Positions 38,225 through 47,323 of a DNA stretch of 64,000 bases are shown one piece after another (position 1 is the stretch's first letter; every line of letters starts with the position of its first letter). Position numbers and translations under genes: made by a program. The stretch spans positions 1,860,001 through 1,924,000 of the forward strand of contig NZ_CP099917.1 in NCBI RefSeq assembly GCF_030994125.1, given 5' to 3'. This DNA comes from Pseudoalteromonas xiamenensis. Its GTDB lineage: Bacteria; Pseudomonadota; Gammaproteobacteria; Enterobacterales; Alteromonadaceae. The notes beneath the pieces were generated by a model, which searched no databases, was not told the DNA's origin, and saw only the letters and a list, made by a program, of their open reading frames with translations.

Positions 38225-38992
38225 TTAAGAACGAATTCTCACTAAATCATAATCCAGCAATTGCGGTACAATTGCCTGTAAACGTGACTCCGTATCGTCT
38301 AAACGATTCAAACATTCACAATATTCTGTAGCTTTCGCTTCAAGTTGATGTGCTTTCTTTTGCAATGACTTATCAATTTCTTTAGAAATGATATCCATAC
38401 GCTGTCCCATATCGTTGATCCTATCTTCGATATTGCCTTCACGAGATTTAAACGCATCTCCCAACGACACTAAAATAGCCCCCAACGAACCATGAACGGC
38501 TGAATGGATTTTTTGACTGATCTCTTTTGTAAAAAAATCATCAATTTTAGAAAGCGACTGTGGCGCAATAAAGAAAAAGTCATCTCCACGCTTAAACTTG
38601 TCCATTAGTGCCCGCTCGACATATTGAAGCTGCGTTTTAAGTACTTCAGGTTCTTTGTCTGACATACTTTCAACGACTTGTTCAATGGCCGACAAGCCTA
38701 AGTTGACCCCATCTGTGGCGAGGTTCACGAGCTCCGGCACCGTATCACGGATCCCTTGGGAATATTCCCGTAATACAATGGTATCGGCTTCATTAAGATT
38801 GATCCAATACCCACCGATAAGTAATTGATCATCGTGATTGATTTGTACACGCGTTTGGTTGTTATCGACAATGCGAATGCTGTCATCCGTAATGATCAAA
38901 CCATGACCAAGCTCGACATCACACTTACTTGTCGCAGCCTGTACGGCACCGCACTGTAATGCAAACGCAACGACTAAACTAACAACACGCAT
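38225..38992 (-). CDS. DUF2884 / YggN-like periplasmic protein
   Basis: A 255-aa exported protein with signal peptide MRVVSLVVAFALQCGAVQA. It begins KCDVELGHGLIITDDSIRI and has a long helical middle (ALMDKFKRGDDFFF, DRINDMGQRMDIISKEID), which resembles the DUF2884 family. Function is unknown. ATG 38992 has GGGAGAG 4 bases upstream, so the 12 extra residues of a longer reading are rejected. It is the last gene of a same-strand series running from 42316. Confidence 0.72.
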   Translation of the reverse strand: MRVVSLVVAFALQCGAVQAATSKCDVELGHGLIITDDSIRIVDNNQTRVQINHDDQLLIGGYWINLNEADTIVLREYSQGIRDTVPELVNLATDGVNLGLSAIEQVVESMSDKEPEVLKTQLQYVERALMDKFKRGDDFFFIAPQSLSKIDDFFTKEISQKIHSAVHGSLGAILVSLGDAFKSREGNIEDRINDMGQRMDIISKEIDKSLQKKAHQLEAKATEYCECLNRLDDTESRLQAIVPQLLDYDLVRIRS

Positions 38993-39049
38993 GTAACTCT
39001 CCCACCAATATCGCGAAGAGCGTAGCAAAATTTGGAAACAGCGGGAAGC

Positions 39050-39584
39050 TTATTTTTCGAATCGAACGAGCCGAATATACAAGTCGGAAATTTTTTCTTT
39101 GAGGTTATTTTTACCATCGGCGAATTGGTAGACCCACGCATGATCGGTTCTTACCTGATCCGATGTACTGGTCCAATAGTTTTCGTTACGTGTACCAATA
39201 AACACGTTTTCATTTATCGACGGCTCAACACATTGATGCTCAACAACGGTTGATAATTCTTTGATGTTAGGTACATGCCAATCATCATGGTTGGCTGTTG
39301 TATTCATGCCAATCATCATTTGCTTTTGCAACCACAAGAGCTTGCTGCCATGTGACTCTCGCTGCGGTGCCCGTGCACACCTTATCCGCGACTGAATACG
39401 TTTGACCATATGAACACAATTGCCACATAAGGCCTGTTTTCGAGTCAGACACCGTGCCATCTTCATTCACCGCGAATCGCGTCGTCGGTGTTGAAGCTGG
39501 AATTTGAGAGGTGAAACATGTTTGAGCAAACGCAATCGAAGGCAGCACCAACAGAGCAAAGACTAAACTGAACTTTTGCTTCAT
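39050..39584 (-). pseudogene. DUF1566 (Lcl-type) secreted protein, frameshifted
   Basis: The start is a clear signal peptide (MKQKFSLVFALLVLPSIAFA) followed by NEDGTVSDSKTGLMWQ, the usual start of a DUF1566 domain. After WQQALVVAKAN the frame runs into TGA at 39285. The rest of the domain, NTTANHDDWHVPNIKEL, YWTSTS, ISDLYIRLVRFEK, is in another frame. Removing the 16 bases GATGATTGGCATGAAT, or 31 bases between two direct repeats, restores one frame of about 170 codons. The preceding gene (10 bp away) ends in a related domain. Confidence 0.85.
39274..39319. repeat. Two 15-bp direct repeats at the frameshift
   Basis: On the minus strand ATGATGATTGGCATG occurs at 39305-39319 and again, identically, at 39274-39288, with a period of 31 bp. 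The second copy encodes the conserved DDWH of the domain. The first copy sits where the frame breaks. Confidence 0.95.
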
Positions 39585-39594
39585 GTAGAAACTC

Positions 39595-41247
39595 CTATGG
39601 GGTTCTCACTAAACGAACATACGCGGTGTTCGCTTTCGGGTAGGCAACGTCATTGCCCGTCTGTAAGTCAATCACGTAAGCTTGGGACAAGCTGGTACCA
39701 TCTGCACTCGTCTGTTTGGTCCAGTAGTACAAGTTTCCATTGAGTGATGCTGCTGGGCTGTTAGGAAAATAATGGGTAGGTATCATTACGTTCTGACTAC
39801 GTTTTTCAAAATCTAATAATCCCATTAACTCCACATAAGTAGGCACACGCCAATTCACACCACCACAGTAATTTGTTGCGTTCACGGCTTGCACATAGGC
39901 CTCAAGCGAACAATTGACGTCACTTTCACACGTGCTATTTGCTGCCCCGAAAACACTGCCTGTGACACCCGCAAATCCCCAAGTGTAGCGGTTATGAGAG
40001 GCACGTAACGTTACATTTGGTAATGTTCCGACAGGCACTTCTTTCACTTCCCAAATGAGACCGGTCACGTTATCCCGAACGCAGCTAAACGATGTGCTGT
40101 CATTGGGTAACTCATCTGCAAACGCGTCAAGTTTGGTAAAATCAAATCCATTGTCGCCTTGTCCAGTTTTAGCAAGCCTTGCAACTACACTATCACGCCC
40201 TGTTTTAGCGTCTTGACCCGCAAAATCATTACTACTCGCACACTCTATTTTGGCAGTTGTGTTATAACAACTAACTTGCCCGGAGTCATTGAGGTAACCA
40301 AGTTTCATCGGTGTGATTGTCACGACTTTACTGTCTGTCCCCGTGTAGCCCGCCACGTCTGTTACCGTAAGCTGCCACGTCATTGCTACTTCGGCATCCA
40401 CATCAGGTGCCATATAGGTTGTTACGCACGCATTGGCATCAGCTAATGTAACCGAAGGTCCGCTGATTAGCTGCCAATTGCAGCGATAGTCAGCGCTTAC
40501 ACTTTGACTTGAAGATCCATCCAACGTAACGGTTTCATATTCGGTTATCAGTTCATCATTTCCAGCTTTGGCAAAAACAAGTTGGTCGTTCTTTGCCAAG
40601 ACAATTGAAATACTGTTACTCGCTTGTCCACCTTCATCATCTGTGACGGTAACTTGCCAACTCACTGTAGAACTCGCCGCAAGTAACGGGTGCTCAAACT
40701 GTAGTGTACTGTCTGTGAGCGATGCAGGTGTTATGCTCACACCGCCAGTTTGCTGCCATTGATATGAGACGATTTGGCCATTTTCATCTGGATCTTCAGA
40801 CTCCTCTGCGCTAAGCACAACGGTATCACCCCATTTACTTGGAAGCTCTTCCGGCCCAGTCTGTGTAACCGAGACGGTTGGTACCTGATTGAGTGAAGCG
40901 ACTTGAAGAACGAGAGTGTCCGACACAAGGCTACCATCGGGCGCTCGATAGTCTGCTTTGATTGTATAAGTGCTATTTGATTTAACATCCGGTATCTCCA
41001 GATCGATAGATTCGCCTTCTTCGGGCAAACCATCGATGCTGTCACCTTGGCTTACAGACCAAGTCACCGTACCACCAGATGGTGATACCACCGCTGAAAG
41101 TTTGACTGACGTTTTTTCGTCTGCACTAATATCATCACCAACATTGACGCTGGCTTTAACACTGCCATTGCCACTTCCTCCTCCACCGCCTCCGCAGGCA
41201 GATAGCAAGGTACAAATGAACAATACAATGGCGTGATATGATTTCAT
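39595..41247 (-). CDS. Surface lipoprotein with PKD/Ig-like repeats and a C-terminal DUF1566 domain
   Basis: A 550-aa lipoprotein: MKSYHAIVLFICTLLSAC then a glycine tract. Three beta-sandwich repeats of PKD/Ig type follow (about 30-115, 120-215 and 215-305; for example SYQWQQTGGVSITPASL and TWQLTVTDVAGYTG). The C-terminal domain (about 310-548) carries GLIWEVKE, a VNWRVPTYVELMGL motif and AYVRLVRTP, typical of DUF1566. Several cysteines may form disulfides. ATG 41247 overlaps the region of the upstream stop (TAACATG), suggesting translational coupling. Likely outer-membrane or cell-surface. The ligand is unknown. Confidence 0.8.
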   Translation of the reverse strand: MKSYHAIVLFICTLLSACGGGGGGSGNGSVKASVNVGDDISADEKTSVKLSAVVSPSGGTVTWSVSQGDSIDGLPEEGESIDLEIPDVKSNSTYTIKADYRAPDGSLVSDTLVLQVASLNQVPTVSVTQTGPEELPSKWGDTVVLSAEESEDPDENGQIVSYQWQQTGGVSITPASLTDSTLQFEHPLLAASSTVSWQVTVTDDEGGQASNSISIVLAKNDQLVFAKAGNDELITEYETVTLDGSSSQSVSADYRCNWQLISGPSVTLADANACVTTYMAPDVDAEVAMTWQLTVTDVAGYTGTDSKVVTITPMKLGYLNDSGQVSCYNTTAKIECASSNDFAGQDAKTGRDSVVARLAKTGQGDNGFDFTKLDAFADELPNDSTSFSCVRDNVTGLIWEVKEVPVGTLPNVTLRASHNRYTWGFAGVTGSVFGAANSTCESDVNCSLEAYVQAVNATNYCGGVNWRVPTYVELMGLLDFEKRSQNVMIPTHYFPNSPAASLNGNLYYWTKQTSADGTSLSQAYVIDLQTGNDVAYPKANTAYVRLVRTP

Positions 41248-41248
41248 G

Positions 41249-41581
41249 TTATAAATAACTATCCTGATGAATACGCACAAACAATTTTGTGCCTATTTTA
41301 CTGTAATCAACTTTATATTCTTTACCATCAAGCGCTTGTATAAACAACAAACGTTTGACCTCGCCAAAGACATCATTATGCGAAATCTGAACGATTTCCA
41401 AATCTCGCTCTTTAGCTTCACGTCGATTACGTGGTAATTCTTCTTTAAACGGTACAAGACCCATGTGGGTAACCTTGATCTTAGGATGGTTATCCCCGTT
41501 GACTATCACCAAATCTAATTTTTTTTCTTTGTGAATGATAGTGTTTCGACCACTTTTTAGAAACGCTCTTTCTATGCTCAT
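41249..41581 (-). CDS. Small hypothetical protein
   Basis: A 110-aa basic, charged protein without signal peptide or membrane segment (KEKKLDLVIVNGDNHPKIKV, ELPRNRREAKERDLEIVQ). The C-terminal part looks beta-rich (LLFIQALDGKEYKVDYSKIG). I do not recognise the family. ATG 41581 follows GGGTAAAG. It sits 9 bp after the upstream membrane gene and 1 bp before the lipoprotein start, so the three genes probably form one transcript. Confidence 0.65.
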   Translation of the reverse strand: MSIERAFLKSGRNTIIHKEKKLDLVIVNGDNHPKIKVTHMGLVPFKEELPRNRREAKERDLEIVQISHNDVFGEVKRLLFIQALDGKEYKVDYSKIGTKLFVRIHQDSYL

Positions 41582-41590
41582 CACTTTACC

Positions 41591-42316
41591 CTATTTACTT
41601 CTCGGCAAACTCTGCTGTAATTGGTTAAGCACCCGCTCTGGGTCTCTTTTCCAATGATTTAGCAGATTTGCAAATCGCCAAATGTCTCGGTCAAGCACCG
41701 TTTCCGTCAACATTAAGTCATAGCCAGTCGCCAGCTTAAAGTGTGCCATTCTGTTGCCGAACATCGCGAGTAAACCACTATACTTCTTACCGCTAGGCGA
41801 ACAATATGCAGAGTCTTCGATCAACCAATCCTCTGGGCAGTTGCCATTTTCGCAATGCATTTTAACAGCTTGTAAAAAAATATGCCGCTGTTCAATCAAT
41901 AATTTTGCTGCTAATCGAGGTGATAACGACAGTAAAAAATCATCTATGTCTTTAATTTTAATACCAACAGCATTTAACTCAAGCTCAAATTCACCCTGAA
42001 TCGATTTTGGAATACCTGCTTCGACTAAATTATTCCTAGGCAATTGCCAGAAACCAAATTTATGCAAATAGATCAAACTATTATAATTTATCTCTACACT
42101 AAAATACGGTTCTTGGCTTTTAAAAAAACCGATAATTATCGCCACGATGCCACCACTGGCGATGAAAATCTCTACCTTGGAGATAGGGGTAGGACGTAAT
42201 AACACAAACAACATCACAACAATGATTGCAATCGCCCCCACCAACAAGAACTCAACGGCGTGTCGGTTCGCGGTCGCGCGCAACTTAACTGATTCGTTGT
42301 TTACACTTTTTGTCAT
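41591..42316 (-). CDS. Two-helix membrane protein, DUF2982-like
   Basis: A 241-aa protein with two adjacent membrane helices (about 21-42 and 50-66; VEFLLVGAIAIIVVMLFVLL) and a soluble part (about 70-241). The latter has NSLIYLHKFGFWQLPRNNLVEAGIP, a CENGNCPEDWLIED cysteine pair, and KYSGLLAMFGNRM. From memory it resembles DUF2982 proteins of Vibrio and Shewanella relatives, but I am not certain. It is the first gene of a same-strand cluster (42316 down to 38225). Confidence 0.65.
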   Translation of the reverse strand: MTKSVNNESVKLRATANRHAVEFLLVGAIAIIVVMLFVLLRPTPISKVEIFIASGGIVAIIIGFFKSQEPYFSVEINYNSLIYLHKFGFWQLPRNNLVEAGIPKSIQGEFELELNAVGIKIKDIDDFLLSLSPRLAAKLLIEQRHIFLQAVKMHCENGNCPEDWLIEDSAYCSPSGKKYSGLLAMFGNRMAHFKLATGYDLMLTETVLDRDIWRFANLLNHWKRDPERVLNQLQQSLPRSK

Positions 42317-42575
42317 ACCAAATTAATCCAGTAGTAAAAACCATACATTAGGATTGCCCAAATCACCAATAGGCGGATGGTTCGACATCGCTGACAAGGC
42401 TCCTTTTCTGCCACTTTTACCTCTCATTTGAATTTAATTTAGTTCTTTTTTTGGGTACTTGTGAAATAATTTAGGCTTTTTTACGGTTAATACACAAAAT
42501 AATGAGACATCCCGTACGCTAGCCATGGGTGTTTTTAAGTACACTTAATAATAATCTATTTAGCGGTTACAAAAC

Positions 42576-43628
42576 ATGCATTCACATCAATCAGGAAAAG
42601 CGCTGTTCCCCTTCATCATGCTCGTGCTATTAGGGCTTTGTGTTTATCTTTATTTGCCAAAAGCCGATGGGCAAACTCAAATGGGCGCACAACAAGTCGA
42701 AGTGTCTGCTCACAAAGTCATGATGGACAATCAACCCGTCACTGTTGATGGCGTAGGTAGCGCAAGAGCTAATCAAGCAATCGACATCACCAGTGCACAA
42801 AACGATTATGTAACCAGCATTTATTTCAAAGATGGCGATACCGTATTAAAAGGGCAAAAGCTGGTCCAACTCCAAGACCAACAAGAACGCCTTCAAGTAA
42901 GTGAGCTCACCATTAATTTGAAAGAACAAACACGTCAGCTCGAACGATTAGCCGAATTAGCTAAAAGTCAAAGCGCCGCCAAATCACAATTAGAAGAACA
43001 ACGATCGAAAGTGGATGCACTTACTGCTCAACTTGATGCTGCAAAAACGAAGCTCGCAGAAATGACCATTAGCGCGCCGTTTGCAGGCACATTAGGACGT
43101 CGTTCAATCTCTGTCGGTGCGTATGTTACAACCAATACCGTGATCACCACATTGGATGATTTAAGCGTAATTAAAGTGGATTTCCAAGTCCCGGAAAAAT
43201 ATCTCGCGCAGTTACAAATCGGCATGCGTGTCACCGCCTTAAGTGATGCCTACCCAAATGCCCCTTTTGAGGGGGTATTATCCCACGTCGATACACGCAT
43301 TGATGACAAGACTCGCTCTGTCTCTGTCACCGCGAAATTCAACAACCCAAAACACTATTTACGTCCGGGAATGTTGCTCTTTACCAAACTTCAGTTAGCT
43401 GAAGTCTCGGCACTGATGGTGCCAGAAAAGGCCATTATCCCTATCCAAGACAAACACTTTGTTTTCGCAATTGGCGACGACGGAAAGGCACACCGAACCC
43501 AAGTGAAAATCCAAACTCGCTTCAGTGGTTGGGTAGCTATTGCTTCGGGTCTTGAAGAAGGACAACAAGTGATCACGGAAGGGACCTTGAAACTGCGAGA
43601 AGGCAGTGCTGTGTCGGTAAAGGGGTAA
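42576..43628 (+). CDS. RND efflux periplasmic adaptor subunit
   Basis: A membrane-fusion protein (350 aa) linking an RND pump to an outer-membrane channel. It has an N-terminal anchor helix (about 11-27), a barrel-sandwich start (SAQNDYVTSIYFKDGDTVLKGQ), a helical hairpin (about 105-155, LTINLKEQTRQLERLAELAK), then LGRRSISVGAYVTTNTVITT and the DTRIDDKTRSVSVTA beta-barrel part. It lies 4 bp upstream of the pump gene. No outer-membrane factor is adjacent, so it probably uses a shared TolC. Confidence 0.93.
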   Translation: MHSHQSGKALFPFIMLVLLGLCVYLYLPKADGQTQMGAQQVEVSAHKVMMDNQPVTVDGVGSARANQAIDITSAQNDYVTSIYFKDGDTVLKGQKLVQLQDQQERLQVSELTINLKEQTRQLERLAELAKSQSAAKSQLEEQRSKVDALTAQLDAAKTKLAEMTISAPFAGTLGRRSISVGAYVTTNTVITTLDDLSVIKVDFQVPEKYLAQLQIGMRVTALSDAYPNAPFEGVLSHVDTRIDDKTRSVSVTAKFNNPKHYLRPGMLLFTKLQLAEVSALMVPEKAIIPIQDKHFVFAIGDDGKAHRTQVKIQTRFSGWVAIASGLEEGQQVITEGTLKLREGSAVSVKG

Positions 43629-43632
43629 TTGC

Positions 43633-46600
43633 GTGAAAATAACAGATACCGCCGTCAAACGCCCCGTCTTCGCCATTGTAATCAATCTCTTGTTGCTCAC
43701 ATTTGGTTTAGTTGCCTTTACCATGTTACCACTTCGAGAATATCCAGATATTGATACCCCTATTGTCAGTGTGAGTACCGACTACCCAGGTGCCAGTGCT
43801 GAAGTGGTTGAAACCAAAATCACCCAAATTCTTGAAAACCGTATTTCCGGTATTGAAGGCATTAAAAGCATCACCTCATCAAGTCGCAATGGCAGTTCGA
43901 ACATTACGATTGAGTTTACAATTGACCGTGATATCGATGCCGCCGCCAACGATGTGCGCGAACGTGTCTCTCGCGCTCAAGACAGATTGCCGGATCAAGT
44001 CAGACCACCAGAAGTTTCAAAATCAAACAGCGATGAAAGTCCCATTGCGTGGTTTGTGCTAAACAGCCAAACCATGGACTCTCTGCAACTGTCGGACTAC
44101 GCACAGCGCTACATCGTTGATCGCTTAGCCGTGGTCGATGGTGTCTCTAACGTTCGCATCGGTGGTGAACGCCAATATGCCATGAAAATCTGGCTGGATA
44201 GAAAAGCAATGGCCGCACGTGGTATTACGAGTAACGACATTGAACAAGTGTTACGTAATGAGAACGTTGAACTTCCAGCTGGCGAAATTGAATCGCTCGA
44301 CCGAGATTTTGCTGTTCGTATTTCGAGAAGCTATAAATCACAAACTGATTTCCATAACTTGGTTATCAAACGGGGTGACCAAGGCTATTTAGTGCGATTA
44401 GGTGAAGTTGCAAAAGTCAGCTTAGAAGCCGCTGACGACGAGAGCCTTTTCCGTGGTAATGGCCGAAATATGATAGGTCTTGGCATTGTAAAACAGGCCA
44501 AAGCAAACACCTTAGAGGTGGTCGATAACGCCCGCGCAGAACTGGCCAAAATTAAGCGTAACCTGCCTGAAGGTACAACTATCGAAGACAGCTACGATTC
44601 GTCTATTTTCATACGTGAATCTATCCATGAAGTTTATCGTACGCTCGCCATTGCAATGGCACTTGTCGTCATGGTTATTTATCTCTTTTTAGGAAGTGTT
44701 CGCGCAACGCTCATTCCTGCGGTCACCGTTCCAGTTGCCTTGGTAGCAACGTTTATGTTCTTGTTAGCCATGGGATACTCAATCAACTTGCTGACCTTGC
44801 TCGCGCTCGTTTTAGCCATTGGCTTGGTGGTAGACGATGCAATAGTTATGCTGGAAAACATCCATCGCCGCATTGAAATGGGCGAGCCTCCGCTGCTTGC
44901 CTCGTACCGTGGTGCCCGTGAGGTTGGCTTTGCGGTTATTGCAACGACGTTGGTGTTAGTGGCCGTATTCGTTCCCCTTGTTTTCATGGAAGGTCGAATT
45001 GGTGCTCTCTTTACTGAATTCGCGATGGCGGTCAGTGCTGCGGTGATTTTCTCGAGTGTCACGGCGCTGACGCTTTCCCCTGCTCTTTGCTCTAAAATCC
45101 TGAAAAACCATCAGAACGACAGCGCGTTTAGCCGTTGGATGGACAGACAATTTGGTCGAATCGAGCAAGGCTATGAGCGCATTTTACACAATAACATTCA
45201 GAGCAAACTGGGGCTTTTTGGTGTCTTGGCGTTAGCCGCGCTCGCAAGTTATCAATTGTTTAAACTCACACCATCCGAACTTACACCGAAAGAAGATCGT
45301 GGCACTTTTTTCATTATGATGAACGGTCCTGAAGGTGCGTCTTATGAAAACAATGCGGCGAACATGGCGGAAATCGAACAGCGCTTAATGCCTTACCTAG
45401 AACAAGGTGAGCTTAGTCGAGTGTTAGTGCGAGTGCCGGGCTGGGGTGGACAAGGCGGCGTTGCAATTGTCGGCATGCCGGATTGGGATGAACGTAAGCG
45501 CTCAACTTGGCAAGTCATGGATGAAATCAGTGGCAAAATGACCGAAGTCACCGACGTTCGTGCTTTTGCGATTATGCGCCGAGGCATTGGTGGTGGCGGC
45601 AATTCTCGCCCCGTTGAATTTGTGCTCCAAGGAAACGACTACAGCGAACTGGCGCAATGGCGCGATCGCATTATCGCTAAAGCACAGAAAAATCCGGGCT
45701 TGGTGCGTATCGACCACGATTACAAAGAAACCTTCCCACAATTTTTAGTCAGTATCGATAAAGCTAAAGCGGCCGATCTCGGTGTTTCCGTAAACGATGT
45801 GGGCAAAACACTTGAAACCATGTTAGGGCAACGCCGAGTAACGACCTTTATTGATCGCGGTGAAGAATATGACGTTATTCTAAAAGGGGAAAAAGCCGAT
45901 TTTTCATCGCCGTCGGATATCGCCAATATCTACGTGAAGTCGCGTACTGGTACACTTGTTCCGCTGGACAGTTTAGTAACGTTAACGGAGCAAGCGACCG
46001 CTGCCCGACTAAACCGTTACAACCGCATGCGCGCCATCACTATCTCCGCCAACTTGGCTGATAATTACACGCTCGAAGAAGCACTTAACTTCCTTAACCA
46101 AGTCGCTGCTGAAGAAAACAAAAACGACGGTGCAATCGACTACAAAGGCGAATCTCAATTGTTTTACGAGGGTGCCTCAGCAATGACATATGTCTTTATT
46201 CTCGCCCTCACGGTCACTTTCTTAGTATTAGCGGCACAGTTTGAAAGTTTTGTGCATCCGTTTGTGATCATGTTGACCGTACCCCTTGGTTTGGTTGGCG
46301 CGATGTTTGGACTATTTATCACCGACAATACCATCAATATTTATAGCCAAATCGGTATTGTAATGTTGATAGGTTTAAGCGCCAAAAATGGCATTCTTAT
46401 CGTTGAATTCTCCAACCAATTGCGTGACCGTGGTGTAGAATTTAAAGAAGCGGTGATCCGTGCCTCAAAGCAACGTTTACGTCCAATAATCATGACCTCG
46501 TTAACGACGGTTATGAGTGCAATTCCGCTGGTATTGGCAACAGGTCCTGGTGCAGAGAGTCGTGCGGTTATCGGGGTCGTGGTTTTCGCAGGGGTCAGCG

Positions 46601-46725
46601 TTGCGACATTACTTACGCTATTTGTCGTCCCAACCGCTTATCTTGCGCTCGCGCGAAGAACACAATCGCCTGAGTTCCTTGCAAAACGACTCGACGAGCA
46701 AAATACCCAACATCCTCTGAAGTAA
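43633..46725 (+). CDS. RND efflux permease (HAE1-type)
   Basis: A proton-driven pump of 1030 aa with 12 expected helices. The start VKRPVFAIVINLLLLTFGLVAF is typical, and the proton-relay pair is in GLVVDDAIVMLENIHRR (fourth helix). Other blocks are PVALVATFMFLLAMGYSINLLTLL, LAAQFESFVHPFVIMLTVPL and GLSAKNGILIVEF. It starts with GTG 43633, preceded by AGGGG. Substrates cannot be read from sequence. It resembles VexF- or MexF-like pumps. It is followed 13 bp later by msrA. Confidence 0.95.
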   Translation: MKITDTAVKRPVFAIVINLLLLTFGLVAFTMLPLREYPDIDTPIVSVSTDYPGASAEVVETKITQILENRISGIEGIKSITSSSRNGSSNITIEFTIDRDIDAAANDVRERVSRAQDRLPDQVRPPEVSKSNSDESPIAWFVLNSQTMDSLQLSDYAQRYIVDRLAVVDGVSNVRIGGERQYAMKIWLDRKAMAARGITSNDIEQVLRNENVELPAGEIESLDRDFAVRISRSYKSQTDFHNLVIKRGDQGYLVRLGEVAKVSLEAADDESLFRGNGRNMIGLGIVKQAKANTLEVVDNARAELAKIKRNLPEGTTIEDSYDSSIFIRESIHEVYRTLAIAMALVVMVIYLFLGSVRATLIPAVTVPVALVATFMFLLAMGYSINLLTLLALVLAIGLVVDDAIVMLENIHRRIEMGEPPLLASYRGAREVGFAVIATTLVLVAVFVPLVFMEGRIGALFTEFAMAVSAAVIFSSVTALTLSPALCSKILKNHQNDSAFSRWMDRQFGRIEQGYERILHNNIQSKLGLFGVLALAALASYQLFKLTPSELTPKEDRGTFFIMMNGPEGASYENNAANMAEIEQRLMPYLEQGELSRVLVRVPGWGGQGGVAIVGMPDWDERKRSTWQVMDEISGKMTEVTDVRAFAIMRRGIGGGGNSRPVEFVLQGNDYSELAQWRDRIIAKAQKNPGLVRIDHDYKETFPQFLVSIDKAKAADLGVSVNDVGKTLETMLGQRRVTTFIDRGEEYDVILKGEKADFSSPSDIANIYVKSRTGTLVPLDSLVTLTEQATAARLNRYNRMRAITISANLADNYTLEEALNFLNQVAAEENKNDGAIDYKGESQLFYEGASAMTYVFILALTVTFLVLAAQFESFVHPFVIMLTVPLGLVGAMFGLFITDNTINIYSQIGIVMLIGLSAKNGILIVEFSNQLRDRGVEFKEAVIRASKQRLRPIIMTSLTTVMSAIPLVLATGPGAESRAVIGVVVFAGVSVATLLTLFVVPTAYLALARRTQSPEFLAKRLDEQNTQHPLK

Positions 46726-46738
46726 GGAGAAAGTTAAG

Positions 46739-47263
46739 ATGCAAGTTGCAACGTTTGGCGGTGGTTGTTTTTGGTGTATTGACGCGGCCTTTCGCCGTGT
46801 CAATGGGGTTTCACACGTTGAATCCGGCTACATGGGCGGGCACATCGACAACCCGACCTATCGCGCAGTTTGTTCTGGTTTAACGGGCCATGCCGAAGTG
46901 GTACAAATCACGTTTGATGAACGTGTTGTGTCATTCGAAACACTGTTGGAGATGCTGTTTGTATTGCATGACCCAACCCAACTCAATCGTCAGGGCAACG
47001 ATGTTGGTACACAATATCGAAGTGTGGTGTTTTATCACACCAATGAACAGAAATCACAAACCCAACAATTCATTGAACGAGTTGTGCCGCATTTCTCAGA
47101 ACTCATTGTTACTGAAGTGAGCGAAGCAAGCGTCTTTTACTCGGCGGAAACTTACCATCAAGACTATTACAATTTGAATCCCGAACAAGGATATTGCAGT
47201 GTGCTTATTGCACCTAAACTAGCGAAGTTTTCGCAGCATTTTGCAGAGTTGCTCAACGACTAA
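46739..47263 (+). CDS. msrA: Peptide methionine sulfoxide reductase MsrA
   Basis: Repairs oxidised methionine (S-sulfoxide) using the nucleophile Cys10 in GGGCFWC. Further motifs are GYMGGHIDNPTY, GHAEVVQITFD and a YHQDYYNLNPEQGYC region, whose last cysteine may be the resolving one. Length 174 aa is typical of the short form. A strong AAGGAG precedes the start. It is 13 bp downstream of the pump gene and may be co-transcribed with it. A terminator follows. Confidence 0.95.
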   Translation: MQVATFGGGCFWCIDAAFRRVNGVSHVESGYMGGHIDNPTYRAVCSGLTGHAEVVQITFDERVVSFETLLEMLFVLHDPTQLNRQGNDVGTQYRSVVFYHTNEQKSQTQQFIERVVPHFSELIVTEVSEASVFYSAETYHQDYYNLNPEQGYCSVLIAPKLAKFSQHFAELLND

Positions 47264-47270
47264 TTGCATA

Positions 47271-47305
47271 AAGAAAGAGGCACTCGGGTTGCCTCTTTCT
47301 TTTCT
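47271..47305. terminator. Bidirectional terminator between msrA and btuB
   Basis: AAGAAAGAGGCA (47271-47282) and TGCCTCTTTCTT (47290-47301) form a 12-bp stem with a 7-base loop. A-rich and T-rich flanks let it serve both convergent genes. Confidence 0.88.
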
Positions 47306-47323
47306 TCTCAAGCTAAAACCGAT

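Noticed and set aside
41150..41200. Glycine-codon tract of the lipoprotein as a phase-variable repeat
   Set aside because: The codons are mixed and the frame is intact. A glycine tract after a lipobox is common.
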